Notes under the pieces: generated by a model
The model's input: only the letters and a program-made list of their open reading frames with translations
What the model was told of the DNA's origin: nothing
Databases searched by the model: none
Translations under genes and position numbers: made by a program
Shown: one piece after another, positions 40,768 to 50,044 of the stretch
Layout of the letters: each line of letters starts with the position of its first letter
Numbering within the stretch: position 1 is the stretch's first letter
Source: Streptomyces sp. DH41
GTDB lineage: Bacteria; Actinomycetota; Actinomycetes; Streptomycetales; Streptomycetaceae
Length of the DNA stretch: 64,000 nucleotides
NCBI RefSeq assembly: GCF_029813785.1
Contig: NZ_JARVKY010000008.1
Span: 1-64,000 of the forward strand
Direction of reading: 5' to 3'

Positions 40768-41274
40768 ATGACGTCCTCGGCGTACCACACGGTCCTGACG
40801 GAGCTGGCCGATGGTCAGGGAATCGAGCGTGCGGCAATCGAGGTCGAGAGCACGCCGGCGTCGGTTCGCGACGCGCGGTCCTTCGTCCGGCAGCAGCTCG
40901 TCGGCTGGCGCTTCCCCGAGGCGGGGGACTTCACCGACGGGGTGGTACTGGCTGTCAGCGAGCTGGTCACCAACGCGGTGCTGCACGGCCGGACCCGGCC
41001 GGCGGACGACAGCGAGCACGTCGGTATCGCGCTGGCCCTCAAGCCGGGCAGAGCGCTGGGTGTTCTGGTCACTGACAACTCCAACGAGGCGCCCGTGGCG
41101 GCCGTTCGGCCTGTCCCGCATGCCACTTGTGGTCGCGGCCTGGAGCTCGTCAACGCGGTGGCCGACTACTGGACGGCAGCGCCGCGAGAAAACGCCCAAG
41201 GGGTCACCGGCAAGGACGTGTGGGCCGTCTTCCGTTGTCCGGAGTTCGCTGGGCTCCTCCCCCGATCGGCGTGA
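40768..41274 (+). CDS. RsbW/SpoIIAB-like ATP-binding protein
   Basis: A 168-residue stand-alone GHKL ATPase domain of the anti-sigma kinase type. The N-box is VLAVSELVTNAVLHGRT and the G1/G2 region is LGVLVTDNSNEAP followed by HATCGRGLELVNAVADYW. Streptomyces encodes many such proteins that modulate sigma factors or SpoIIE-type phosphatases. The start has AGGGAGGTGG upstream. It is divergent from the XRE/TPR regulator gene and shares its repeat-containing control region. Confidence 0.85.
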   Translation: MTSSAYHTVLTELADGQGIERAAIEVESTPASVRDARSFVRQQLVGWRFPEAGDFTDGVVLAVSELVTNAVLHGRTRPADDSEHVGIALALKPGRALGVLVTDNSNEAPVAAVRPVPHATCGRGLELVNAVADYWTAAPRENAQGVTGKDVWAVFRCPEFAGLLPRSA

Positions 41275-41397
41275 CAACCCATGTCGTCGAAAAACCTCCG
41301 AACCTGCCGACTTCCTGTGACACCAGGAGTCTTCATGCCGTGCGTACTCGACGAGCCGAGTGGCCGCCTGAAGGGTGCCCTGCTGCTCTCCACACGA

Positions 41398-41883
41398 CTA
41401 CGGGCGCTCGCTGGCGTCGCTCCAGTAGGTCGGGGCGAGCATCTCACCAGGCCAGGCCGGCTGGCGGATCGGCCCTCGCGGGCCCATCTGCTGGAAGTAC
41501 GGGGCGAGGTCCAGGACGGGGGTGCCGTCGACCGCGTCGAGATCGGTGACGTGAAGGTCCCGGCCGTCGACGTCGAGCAGGCGCGGGAAGCTGATCGCGA
41601 GCTGGTTGGGGCGGCGGTGGTTGCGGTGCACGAAGGTGCCGGTCGCCGGCCATCGGGCGTCGCCGCGCGGGCTGCGGGCGTGCAGCTGCACGTCCTCGGG
41701 GCGCGCCCGGTGGAAACGCCAAACCACGGTGAGGTGCGAGAACTCCTCGATCCCCTGAAGGGTCTCCAGCGGGTACTCGTCGTTGAACCGGATGATCGAG
41801 CGGACGCCGCCCTGGTAGTCGTCCAGGACCTGGGTGTGGCCTCCGACGACCGTGGCGATCGAGCTGACCTCGTAGCTGGGCAC
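41398..41883 (-). CDS. TrmO-like SAM-dependent protein (TsaA/UPF0066 family)
   Basis: A 161-residue beta-barrel protein of the TrmO (YaeB/TsaA) family, which N6-methylates the t6A37 nucleotide of some tRNAs in E. coli. Family landmarks are IATVVGGHTQVLDDYQGGVRS, the HLTVVWRFHRA segment, and a C-terminal VDGTPVLDLAPY. In canonical TrmO the middle carries RP-N-PIG; here HRRPNQLAISF is the equivalent, modified, so activity on tRNA is uncertain. GTG start with GGGAAG upstream. It lies between the ATPase and the second XRE/TPR gene. Confidence 0.75.
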   Translation of the reverse strand: MPSYEVSSIATVVGGHTQVLDDYQGGVRSIIRFNDEYPLETLQGIEEFSHLTVVWRFHRARPEDVQLHARSPRGDARWPATGTFVHRNHRRPNQLAISFPRLLDVDGRDLHVTDLDAVDGTPVLDLAPYFQQMGPRGPIRQPAWPGEMLAPTYWSDASERP

Positions 41884-41958
41884 CGTTCTTCCCTCTCCAT
41901 CCCTCTGACTGCCGGCACGGCCGGACGTCCCGCAGCGGGACGCCGACATGATCGGGTG

Positions 41959-43347
41959 TCAGCTTATGGCTCGCAGCGTCTCCCGGGCGCGGCGGTCGAG
42001 CTCCGCGATGTGACGGCCGCCGCGGCCGCGCACGGGAGACAGGTCGCTCCGCATGCGGACGATGACGTCCCGGGCCCGTCCGGACTGCACTCCGGTCATG
42101 GCGTCCAGAGCCCGGCTCCAGGTCGCGCACGCCTCGTCGACGTGGCCCTGCTGCACTTGTACGGCGCCGAGGTAGCCGAGGGTCACGCTGTGGGTGCGGG
42201 CGTACTGCTGGCGGCGTCGGGTTGCGACGCTGTGCTTGAAATGGATCTCCGCGTCGAGCGGCTGGCCCAGATCGCGCAGGGCACAGGCTGTCTCGTGGGC
42301 AAGGGAGGCTTCCTGGAAGAAGCCCATGCGGCCCGGCGCCTCGTTGTTGTCGGCTCGAGCGAGGTCCCGCTCCGCGCGGCTGATGGCCGCGAGGGTTGCG
42401 GGGCGGTCACCGTCGGCCGCCAGGGCTCGTGCGTGGACGATCGCGAGCAGGGCCTTCTCCCGAGGGCTCGCCTGGCCGTAGCGGTCGCGGGACATGGAGG
42501 CGTCAGCCAGGGCGAGTGCCCTACGCGGATGTCCGAGGTCCACGGCTTGGTGGGCGAGGGCGCGCAGGATGTGGCCACCGAGCGGTCCGTCGCCCGCTTC
42601 GGCCGCGATGCGGGCGGCAAGGGTGAGGTAGCGCTGGGCGGTGCGGTGTTCGGAGGCGTCGAAGGCCATCCAGCCGGCGAGGTAGGTCATCTCCGCCACG
42701 GCCGAGTACATGTCGCGGCGGAGCTGTTCCGTGCGAAACCTGCTGCCGAGCAGGGGCACCGCTTCGTCGCGAAGGTGGCCAGCCAGGGCCGAGCGACCGG
42801 AGGCTCCGCCGCGCTGCTGGTCTCGCGCGGAGTAGAAAGTCGTCAGGCCCCGGACATCGTCGATGTCCGCCTGAGTCACCGGTCGCGGGGAGACCGCCGG
42901 CCGCTTCGCCGCCGCGGCGGGGGCATCTGCCCACCACGAGGCGGTGGGCAAGGCGAGGCCGGCGGCCGAGTACGCGGCGGTCGCCAACAGCTTACGTCGG
43001 TGCATATCGAGGTCGTCGCTTCCCAGCTCGGCCAGCACGGTCAGAGGGTCGACGCTCCAGTCGGAACCGCTGTCGGTTTGGCCTATGGCTTCACCTTCCA
43101 GCCCGAGGTCGGCCAGGGTGAGGTGGCGGCCGAGCCTACGGGAGAGCGTCTCGCGCAGGATATGAGGTGCCTGGCCGCTCGGTTGTGTGCCCTGCACCCA
43201 CATGGCGATGTGCGAGCGGGAGATCGCCTCCAGCTCACGCACCCCGCTCTCCGCGGCCACCCGGGCAACCGCTGCAGCTGCTTGTGGCTGGGACCAGCCA
43301 ACTTCACGCAGAAGTGCGACGAGGGCTTCGTTTCGCGCACGGGCCAT
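41959..43347 (-). CDS. Second HTH regulator with TPR domain
   Basis: A 462-residue regulator similar in plan to the one at 39032. The N-terminal HTH region (about 1-85) starts MARARNEALVALLREVGWSQ, with SRSHIAMWVQGTQPSG. A linker with a hydrophobic AAYSAAGLALP stretch leads to helical TPR-like repeats (about 190-440: AAEMTYLAGWMAF-type blocks, ALADASMSRDRYGQ). Start with GAGGAAC upstream. It is divergent from the DUF6415-like gene. Such regulators often sit next to specialised-metabolite genes, but its targets are not evident. Confidence 0.78.
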   Translation of the reverse strand: MARARNEALVALLREVGWSQPQAAAAVARVAAESGVRELEAISRSHIAMWVQGTQPSGQAPHILRETLSRRLGRHLTLADLGLEGEAIGQTDSGSDWSVDPLTVLAELGSDDLDMHRRKLLATAAYSAAGLALPTASWWADAPAAAAKRPAVSPRPVTQADIDDVRGLTTFYSARDQQRGGASGRSALAGHLRDEAVPLLGSRFRTEQLRRDMYSAVAEMTYLAGWMAFDASEHRTAQRYLTLAARIAAEAGDGPLGGHILRALAHQAVDLGHPRRALALADASMSRDRYGQASPREKALLAIVHARALAADGDRPATLAAISRAERDLARADNNEAPGRMGFFQEASLAHETACALRDLGQPLDAEIHFKHSVATRRRQQYARTHSVTLGYLGAVQVQQGHVDEACATWSRALDAMTGVQSGRARDVIVRMRSDLSPVRGRGGRHIAELDRRARETLRAIS

Positions 43348-43536
43348 GGGCTGTTCCTCGGTTCCGAAATGATCTTTGACGCCTTTGACGGCCCCGGGAG
43401 TCGCGCAGGCATACCCCTCGGCGGCGATTCACGGTTCGCTCAACGTAGCCACCAGATCACTCACTTTGCACGACAACCGACGCCGCCGCACGGTGAATCT
43501 CAGTCAACTTGGCTTGATTTAAACAGGAGTTGTGAC

Positions 43537-44031
43537 ATGCGTCTTTCGCTGGCTCCACGGCAGGCGGACGGTCAGCGCGTCGCGCCCAGCAGGAAGGTTC
43601 GCGTCACTGACGAGCCGGTCCGGCGACGCGATCAAGCGGTGGCCACGGCGGAGACGGTGGCGCTCGTGCTGGACGAGGAATCACCGCTGCCGGAGACCGC
43701 TGCTGACGTGGAAGACCTCGCGAGGCGTCTGCGGGGTCACATCAACCGACTCGGCGTCATGGTGCCGAAGGAGACACCGGTTCTGCGCCACGCCCAGCAA
43801 CTCGGCTCGGCGGGGGTCCCCGACGGCTATGTGCACAGCAGGGTGTACCTGGTCCAACTCGCCAAGGCGACCCAGGAGCTCGCCGCAACAGTGGAGACCT
43901 GCGGCAGCAGCCGTGCGAAGCAGCAGCAAGGACGGCGTCGGTGGACGCCTCGAATCAACATCCTGCGTGGCGCGGTCTTCGCCCTCGCACTCGCCTGCCT
44001 CGTCCTGGCTGCCTCCGTACCGCGGGCATGA
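43537..44031 (+). CDS. DUF6415-like protein with C-terminal membrane anchor
   Basis: A 164-residue protein. A polar N-terminus is followed by a conserved-looking helical domain (about 38-115: ETVALVLDEESPLPETAADV, then RRLRGHINRLGVMVPKE, and SRVYLVQLAKATQELA). A basic stretch (KQQQGRRRWTPR) precedes one terminal membrane helix (about 142-160). This matches my recollection of the Streptomyces DUF6415 family, whose function is unknown. AGGAG precedes the ATG. Its stop overlaps the start of the next small gene (ATGA). Confidence 0.65.
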   Translation: MRLSLAPRQADGQRVAPSRKVRVTDEPVRRRDQAVATAETVALVLDEESPLPETAADVEDLARRLRGHINRLGVMVPKETPVLRHAQQLGSAGVPDGYVHSRVYLVQLAKATQELAATVETCGSSRAKQQQGRRRWTPRINILRGAVFALALACLVLAASVPRA

Positions 44032-44204
44032 CCGTCACCGGAGCGGTTCTGATCGCCCTGATCCTCGGTCCCACAGCGTGGCTGGTTCTCCGCGGTGACC
44101 GCGCCACCAGTCCCCGCAAGTCGGCGAGGAGACCTCACCTGCGCAGATCGAGTCACCGCCCCGGCGATGCCCCGCCTCACCGACAGTTCACCGGCCGCCC
44201 CTGA
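44028..44204 (+). CDS. Small membrane protein, coupled to the upstream gene
   Basis: A 58-residue frame starting in an ATGA overlap with the DUF6415-like gene, so translation is probably coupled. Residues 2-22 form one hydrophobic helix (TVTGAVLIALILGPTAWLVL), followed by a very basic Arg/His-rich tail. It is too short for confident family assignment and could be a membrane peptide working with its neighbour. Confidence 0.5.
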   Translation: MTVTGAVLIALILGPTAWLVLRGDRATSPRKSARRPHLRRSSHRPGDAPPHRQFTGRP

Positions 44205-44252
44205 CGGCTCTGAAGCCCACCCCGTTCGCGGGGCTCAACGGAGATCTACACG

Positions 44253-46156
44253 ATGAAACGCCTTCCGCGCATCGAGCAGTACGACCTGATCGGCGACACG
44301 CAGACCAGCGCCCACGTCTGCGACGACGGTTCGATCGACTGGCTGTGCCTGCCCCGCTTCGACTCGCCAGCTGTCTTCGCCGGGCTCCTGGGTACGCAGG
44401 AGCACGGCTCCTGGCAGATCGCACCGGCCTCGTCCGCAGGCCGGAGCGGCTCAGAGAGAAGGTCGCTGAGCGCCAGTACCGCGGTGATTCGCTCGTCCTC
44501 GGATCGGTGTGGCGCACCCCGGCGGGTTCGGTCCGCGTCCTGGACTTCATGCCGCCGCGCGACGGCACCCCGCAGGTGATCCGGATCGTCGAGGGCCTGA
44601 GCGGCGAAGTGGAGATGGTCTCGGCCATGCGTCCTCGGCCGGGGTACGGCAGCGTCAGCCCGTGGATCCACGAGGTCGGTGGGCGCATGGTCGCGGAGGC
44701 CGGCGCGGACGCTCTGTGGCTCGACACCTGCGTTCCGCAGGTGGAGAAGGACGGCGTGGTCGTCGGCGCCTTCGTCATCGGGGCCGGGCAGAGCGTGACG
44801 TTCGTGCTCAGCTGGTGCCCGTCCCACGCCGCCGCGCCCGACGTTCTTGATCCGGAGGCCGCGCTCACCGAGACGCTCGCCTTCTGGCAGGACTGGACGC
44901 AGGAGTGCACCTACGACGGGCCCTATCGCGAGGCCGTGATCCGGTCCTCGATCACGCTGAAGGCCATGACCTACGGGCCGAGCGGCGGAATCGTCGCGGC
45001 GCCGACCACGTCGCTGCCCGAGGAGATCGGCGGCAACCGGAACTGGGACTACCGCTTCACCTGGCTGCGCGACGCCGCCACGACGCTTGCCGCGCTGCTG
45101 GGGACCGGATACCGGCAGGAGGCACAGGCATGGCGGCGGTGGCTGCTGCGCGCTGTGGCCGGGGACCCGGAGAACCTGCAGATCATGTACGGGATCACCG
45201 GGGAGCGTGACCTGCGGGAGCGGGAGCTTCCCTGGCTTCCCGGGTACGAGGGATCGGCTCCGGTCCGGGTCGGGAACGGGGCGGCGAACCAGCTGCAGCT
45301 CGACGTGTACGGCGAGGTCATCGACACCCTGTACCTCGCGCACCAAAGCGGAGTCGCCCACTGCGCCGACACCGCGGTCCTGCACCAGCAGCTCATCGAG
45401 CACCTGGTCCAGCGCTGGCGGGAGCCCGACGAGGGCATCTGGGAGATCCGCGGGGCCCGCCGGCACTTCGTCCATTCCAAGGTGATGGCATGGGTGGCGG
45501 TCGACCGCACCATCCGCCTGGCCGAGGCCGGCGCGCTCGACCTGGACGTGGCCCCGCTGGTCGAGCTGCGGGCGACGATCCACCGGGAGGTCTGTGACAA
45601 GGGCTTCGACCCGGTGCGCAACACCTTCACGCAGTCCTACGGCTCGCAGGAGCTGGACGCTGCCACGCTGCTCATCCCCCGCACCGGCTTTCTGCCGCCC
45701 GACGACCCGCGCGTCATCGGCACCGTGGATGCGGTCCGTCGTGAACTCTCCACGGAAGACGGGCTCGTGTACCGGTACCCGACCTGCGGTGAGGACGTCG
45801 GCGTGGACGGCTTGACCGGCGACGAGGGCGCCTTCTTCCTGTGCAACTTCTGGCTCGTCGACGGCCTCGCCCTGACCGGCCGCCCCGACGAGGCCCGTGC
45901 CTTGTTCGAACGCCTCCTGGCTCTGCGCAACGACCTCGGGCTCCTGGCGGAGGAGTACGACCCCGTCCAGCAGCGCCAGCTCGGCAACTTCCCGCAGGCG
46001 TTCAGCCACATGGGCCTGATCCAAAGCGCCCTGCTCCTTCCACAGATGGCGACGCAGTCCTCCTCCCGCCACGCCGCGCTCGCGGTTCCAGCACCCCGCT
46101 CAACCTCCCGCAGCACGCGCCAGCCCACCGCAGACCTGACGCCGCAGCACGCATAG
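44253..46156 (+). pseudogene. GH15 glucoamylase/trehalase-like gene with a one-base frameshift
   Basis: Together the two frames encode a GH15 (alpha/alpha)6-barrel protein of about 630 residues. The first frame (from 44253, CGGAG upstream) gives IEQYDLIGDTQTSAHVCDDG and SIDWLCLPRFDSPAVFAGLL, then loses similarity after WQIAPAS. The second frame resumes with RPERLREKVAERQYRGDSLV and runs to 46156. It includes GGNRNWDYRFTWLRDAA, the catalytic-Glu segment WEIRGARRHFVHSK and the second Glu in LLAEEYDPVQQRQLGNFPQ. The switch fits a single base lost near 44440-44450. Either the gene is a recent pseudogene or the assembly has an indel; an internal restart would lack the N-terminal beta domain. Confidence 0.8.
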
Positions 46157-46183
46157 CCACCCCACCCCCTGACGAGGATTCCC

Positions 46184-47695
46184 ATGCCTGACAGCGCCTT
46201 GACGGCACGGCCGGCCGCGACCGGCCACCGCAGACGGCGGCCCCCGGTCGACGCGGACACGCTGTACCTCGCCCGTCGCGCCGTGGCACTGCCCCTGGCA
46301 CTCCTAGCCGCGCTGCTGCTCGCCGCCTTCGCTCTCCGGTCGGGGTCCGTCGTAGGCCCCGGCTGGGTCCTGGCCGGCCTGGTCTGCGGACTGGCGGCGA
46401 TCGTCGCGGTGGCGGCACACGGAACACGCACCGTCGCCAGTGCCGTGCAGTCGGCAGTGGAGGAGTCCCAGTCAGCAGCGCTGACAACGGTCACAGGGGC
46501 AGCGGCAGCCGTTGAGAAGTCGGTGCAGTGGTCGGCGGACGAGCTGTGCCGCGGAAAACGTCCAGCGTTGCCGGACCCGCACACCGCGCAGTCGCCCACT
46601 GCGAACGCCGGGATCGACAACGCGCTGAGTGCCCTCCAGGCGCAGGCCATCATGTCGCTGATCCGCGTGCACGACGAGTCCCAGTCCGTGGTCCTCCTGG
46701 AAGTGCTTCGCCGCCTGGCCATGCGCGAGCACGCCCTGGTCAGCAAGGCACTCCAGGCACTGAGCCAGCTGGAGATGCTGACCGACGACCCGGAACTGCT
46801 GGCCAAGATCTTCGAGATCGATCACCTCGTGACGCGGATGCGCCGCCAGGTCGAGAGCACGGCGGTCCTGGGCGGACAGTCCCTGCGCAGCGTGCGCCGG
46901 CCCGTTCCCGTCACGACGGCCCTGCGTGGCGCTGTCTCCGAGGTTGTGCAGTATCCGCGGGTGGCCGTCGCGGCCGGATCCGTGGGCGCCGAGCTGGGGT
47001 TGCCCGGCCATGTGGGGCCGGACCTGACGCACCTGCTGGCCGAGCTGATCGAGAACGCCTGCGAGTGCTCGGATCCAGAGACGCGGGTGATGGTGCGCGC
47101 GCAGCGGGTGCCACACGGGCTGGCCATCGAGGTCGAGGACCGCGCCATCCCCATGCACCCGCAGACGCGGGCACAGATGAACCACCTGCTCAAAGCCCCG
47201 GACGAGGTCGACGTCAGCGGCCAGGTCCGGGCTGGACAGCTCGGCCTGCTGGTCGCCGCGAAGATCGCCCAGTCACACGGGTTGTCCGTCCTCCTGCAGG
47301 AGAACGCGACGGGAGGCACCACCGCCCTGGTCGTCATACCGGCACGGCTCCTGGTAGCCATTCCATCGGTCGAGGACGCGGGTGCGCCGCAGCCCGAGGA
47401 AGCGCGCGGCTCCGGGCAGCCGCAGCAGGTGGCCGCGGCTCCTGCCGCCCCAGGGGTGGGGCAGGTCGCACGCCCCGGCGCCGCTGGGGCATCGACCTCG
47501 GCGGGTCATTCGGCCGACGCGCCCGCTCTTCCCACGCGCACGCGTCGGTCGGAACCTTTCCGTCCGCCACAGGAGCGGGAGCAAGCCCCCGTGTCCGCGG
47601 CGACGCCCGGGCTGGCAGCCGCCTTCCGCAGCGGCCTCCAGGCCGGCGGCACCGCCAGTCCCCCTCCCGCCTCGACAGAAGACCCCACCCCCTGA
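46184..47695 (+). CDS. cvnA: Conservon sensor ATPase (CvnA-type)
   Basis: A 503-residue membrane histidine-kinase-like protein that starts a conservon. Two membrane helices (about 30-80) are followed by a helical linker (HDESQSVVLLEVLRRLAMRE) and a GHKL ATPase domain with the N-box LLAELIENACECSDPETRV. A long Pro/Ala-rich disordered tail fills about 395-503. No clear His phosphorylation box stands out, as in other CvnA proteins, which are thought to sense a signal and act on the CvnB-D partners like a membrane G-protein-coupled complex. It is followed by CvnB, CvnC and CvnD homologues in the canonical order. Confidence 0.88.
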   Translation: MPDSALTARPAATGHRRRRPPVDADTLYLARRAVALPLALLAALLLAAFALRSGSVVGPGWVLAGLVCGLAAIVAVAAHGTRTVASAVQSAVEESQSAALTTVTGAAAAVEKSVQWSADELCRGKRPALPDPHTAQSPTANAGIDNALSALQAQAIMSLIRVHDESQSVVLLEVLRRLAMREHALVSKALQALSQLEMLTDDPELLAKIFEIDHLVTRMRRQVESTAVLGGQSLRSVRRPVPVTTALRGAVSEVVQYPRVAVAAGSVGAELGLPGHVGPDLTHLLAELIENACECSDPETRVMVRAQRVPHGLAIEVEDRAIPMHPQTRAQMNHLLKAPDEVDVSGQVRAGQLGLLVAAKIAQSHGLSVLLQENATGGTTALVVIPARLLVAIPSVEDAGAPQPEEARGSGQPQQVAAAPAAPGVGQVARPGAAGASTSAGHSADAPALPTRTRRSEPFRPPQEREQAPVSAATPGLAAAFRSGLQAGGTASPPPASTEDPTP

Positions 47696-47763
47696 CCCGC
47701 TTCTTCCGCGTTCCCGGCGGCCCAGTACACCCACTGGCCCTTCCCCCTTCTGGAGCGATCCCC

Positions 47764-48276
47764 ATGAGCACTGACCCCGCGGTGAACAACGTGACCGACG
47801 GCACGCCCGCATCCGCGACGACAAGCGGACAGCGGGACAGCATGGCCTGGCTGCTGCGTCAGTTCGCCTCCGAGACGCCGGGCGTCACGCACGCCGTCCT
47901 GCTCTCGCGCGACGGACTGCGGCTGCTGGACAGCGACGTCGACAAGGACTGGGCGGACGAACTGTCGGCCGCCTTCAGCGGGGTCGCCTCCCTCGCGGCG
48001 AACATCACCGGCCCCAGCCACAAGAAGAGGCCGGCCCGGCAGGTCATCATCGAGCGAGACGACTGCCTTCTCTTCGTCCAGAGCGCCGGGCGCAGCGCGG
48101 CCTTCGACAACCACCCCGGGGCCGAACGCGGTGAGGTGGACACGATCCTCGCCGTCATCGCCACCCGGGACGCCGACGTGGGCACCGTCGGCTTCGAGAT
48201 GGGGCGCCTGGTCCAGAAGTTCGCCCCGTACATGCTGATCCCCGTCCGCGTCGGCACGGGCGGAGAGGTCCGGTGA
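47764..48276 (+). CDS. cvnB: Conservon roadblock/LC7 protein (CvnB-type)
   Basis: A 170-residue single roadblock/LC7 domain. It shows MAWLLRQFASETPGVTHAVL, DGLRLLDSDVDKDWADELSA and a GRLVQKFAPYMLIPVR C-terminus. In conservons it is thought to regulate the CvnD GTPase, as roadblock proteins do for small GTPases. Its stop overlaps the GTG start of the next gene by four bases, so translation is coupled. Confidence 0.92.
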   Translation: MSTDPAVNNVTDGTPASATTSGQRDSMAWLLRQFASETPGVTHAVLLSRDGLRLLDSDVDKDWADELSAAFSGVASLAANITGPSHKKRPARQVIIERDDCLLFVQSAGRSAAFDNHPGAERGEVDTILAVIATRDADVGTVGFEMGRLVQKFAPYMLIPVRVGTGGEVR

Positions 48277-48680
48277 CCACGTACGGCCGCGCGGCCGAGG
48301 AGTCCGCGTTCGTGCGGACCTACGCCGTAACGCGCGGGCGTACCAAGCCACGGCACCTGCTCGCTCTGGAAACCGTCCTGGAGGCCGGGCAGGGAAGGCC
48401 CGGCCCGGCGCAGGCCGAGGAGTGCGAGGCGATCCTCGCCCTGTGCCGGGAGCGCCGGCGGTCGGTGGTCGAGCTGGCGGGTCGCCTCGGCCGGCCCGTG
48501 ACCGCCGTCAAAGTGCTCGTCTCCGACCTCCTGGACGCCGGCGCCCTCGTCGTCCCCCTGACCCAGTCCTCTGCCGATACCGGCGCAGGGTCCGGTCCGT
48601 CTACCCAACTGCTGGCAGCCGTTACCGCCGGCCTGAAGAGGAAGTGGCCTGATGCCGTCGCCTATCCCCAGGCCGGATGA
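48273..48680 (+). CDS. cvnC: Conservon DUF742 protein (CvnC-type)
   Basis: A 135-residue DUF742 protein. The family core is FVRTYAVTRGRTKP followed by CRERRRSVVELAGRLGRPVTAVKVLVSDLL, a winged-helix-like segment. It is a standard conservon component of undetermined biochemical role. It overlaps CvnB by four bases and the CvnD gene by 29 bases. Confidence 0.92.
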   Translation: MTTYGRAAEESAFVRTYAVTRGRTKPRHLLALETVLEAGQGRPGPAQAEECEAILALCRERRRSVVELAGRLGRPVTAVKVLVSDLLDAGALVVPLTQSSADTGAGSGPSTQLLAAVTAGLKRKWPDAVAYPQAG

Positions 48681-49317
48681 CCCGACCGCCGTGCCGCGGA
48701 GTTCGCCGCACTCGCAGGCCGGTGCGCCGACCGTGCTGAAGATCGTGATCGCCGGCGGTTTCGGCGCGGGCAAGACCACCGCCGTGGGCGCCGTCAGCGA
48801 GATCACGCCGCTGAGCACGGAGGAGTACCTGACCGAGGCGAGCGCGGACGTCGACAGCCTGGCGGGCATCGAGGCGAAGGAGACCACGACGGTCGCCTTC
48901 GACTTCGGCCGCCTGAGCCTGCCCGACGCGCCGATGCCTTTGGAGCTGTTCCTGTTCGGCACGCCGGGCCAGGACCGGTTCGTCGACCTCTGGTACGACC
49001 TCTCCCGCGGCGCCGTCGGCGCGGTCGTCCTGGTCGACACCCGCCGCTTGGAGAGCAGCTTCACCCCCGTCAGCTTCTTCGAAGACATCGGCCTGCCCTT
49101 CGTCGTCGCGGTCAACCAGTTCGTGCACCGCTACCACCCCGAGCAGGTCCGCGCCGCTCTCGAACTTCCCGCTGCCGTGCCGGTGGTCACCTGCGACGCC
49201 CGCGAGACGAATCACGTCGCCGGCGTTCTGCTGGCCCTCGTCGACCACGCCGTGAACAGCGCCGCCACCACCAATCGCGCTGGTCACGCCCCTTCTACCA
49301 CCCTCCAGGACGCCTGA
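48652..49317 (+). CDS. cvnD: Conservon GTP-binding protein (CvnD-type)
   Basis: A 221-residue small GTPase-like protein. The P-loop is VIAGGFGAGKTTAVGAVSE, switch regions follow (ETTTVAFDFG and FGTPGQDRFVDLWYDLSRGA), and VAVNQF stands for the NKxD base-recognition motif. The N-terminal 28 residues are a Pro/Ser-rich tail. Conservon GTPases are proposed to relay signals from CvnA. Its stop overlaps the start of the GAF-domain gene (TGATG). Confidence 0.92.
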   Translation: MPSPIPRPDDPTAVPRSSPHSQAGAPTVLKIVIAGGFGAGKTTAVGAVSEITPLSTEEYLTEASADVDSLAGIEAKETTTVAFDFGRLSLPDAPMPLELFLFGTPGQDRFVDLWYDLSRGAVGAVVLVDTRRLESSFTPVSFFEDIGLPFVVAVNQFVHRYHPEQVRAALELPAAVPVVTCDARETNHVAGVLLALVDHAVNSAATTNRAGHAPSTTLQDA

Positions 49318-49958
49318 TGTCACAGCACCCCAGCGACCCCTACCGCATGCCGCAGACTGCCCCGCCCGCCCGGTCCTTGCCTCGGCGCGACATGCGGGAC
49401 ACCAACCGTGGCCCGTTCACCCCGCCCGCCACCGCCCTCACCAGCCAGCGGCCTCAGCAGTCGCTGGAGCTGGCGCAGCGTTACGAGCTGCTCAACCGCC
49501 TGGGCGTGCCCCCGGTGGCCAACGAGGACTTCGACGACCTGGCCCGCAACATGGCTGAACAGGCCGGGTTCTTGTACGGGTTCGTCAACCTGTTCCTGGA
49601 GGAGCAGACTTTCGTCGGGCTGCACCAGCCGCCGGCGGACAGCGGGTTCGTGATCGTCGGCCGCACCATGAGCCGGGACCACGGCTGGTGCCCGGAGGTC
49701 ATGGCCCGCAGGAAGGCCCTCCCGCTGCACGACGTGCACGCGTCCCCGCGCTTCAGCGGCAACGCGGTGGTCGACGCCGTCGGGATCCGCTCCTACTTCG
49801 GCGCTCCGTTGATCCACGACAGCGGCACGGTGCTGGGCACGGTGTGTGTGATCGACCCCGAGAAGCGGCCCCTGGCCGAGGCACGTCGTCTGCGGGACAT
49901 CGTCATCAACGCCAGTGCACAGGTGAGGGACCACATCGCCCGCGCCCCCGTCCGCTAG
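49317..49958 (+). CDS. GAF-domain protein ending the conservon
   Basis: A 213-residue protein. A Pro-rich N-terminal 45 residues precedes a coil (QQSLELAQRYELLNRLGVPP) and a GAF domain (about 65-205) with FGAPLIHDSGTVLGTVCVID. It should bind a small ligand or redox cofactor. The HGWCPEVMARRKALPLHD stretch carries a Cys typical of this small actinobacterial GAF subtype. Coupled to cvnD by one-base overlap, it is effectively the fifth conservon gene in place of the cytochrome P450 found in some conservons. Confidence 0.88.
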   Translation: MSQHPSDPYRMPQTAPPARSLPRRDMRDTNRGPFTPPATALTSQRPQQSLELAQRYELLNRLGVPPVANEDFDDLARNMAEQAGFLYGFVNLFLEEQTFVGLHQPPADSGFVIVGRTMSRDHGWCPEVMARRKALPLHDVHASPRFSGNAVVDAVGIRSYFGAPLIHDSGTVLGTVCVIDPEKRPLAEARRLRDIVINASAQVRDHIARAPVR

Positions 49959-50044
49959 GCCGTTCCACAACTTCCCACCCGGGAGCCGTAGGCGTTCCCC
50001 GGCCGCTCCACGCGTTGCGACCTTCATCCAGGGAGAGGGAGACC

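Noticed and set aside
41336..41500. AGGAG plus ATG after the RsbW-like gene suggesting a small protein (MPCVLDEPSG...)
   Set aside because: The frame does not stop soon and continues antisense through the TrmO-like and XRE genes with shadow-like composition.
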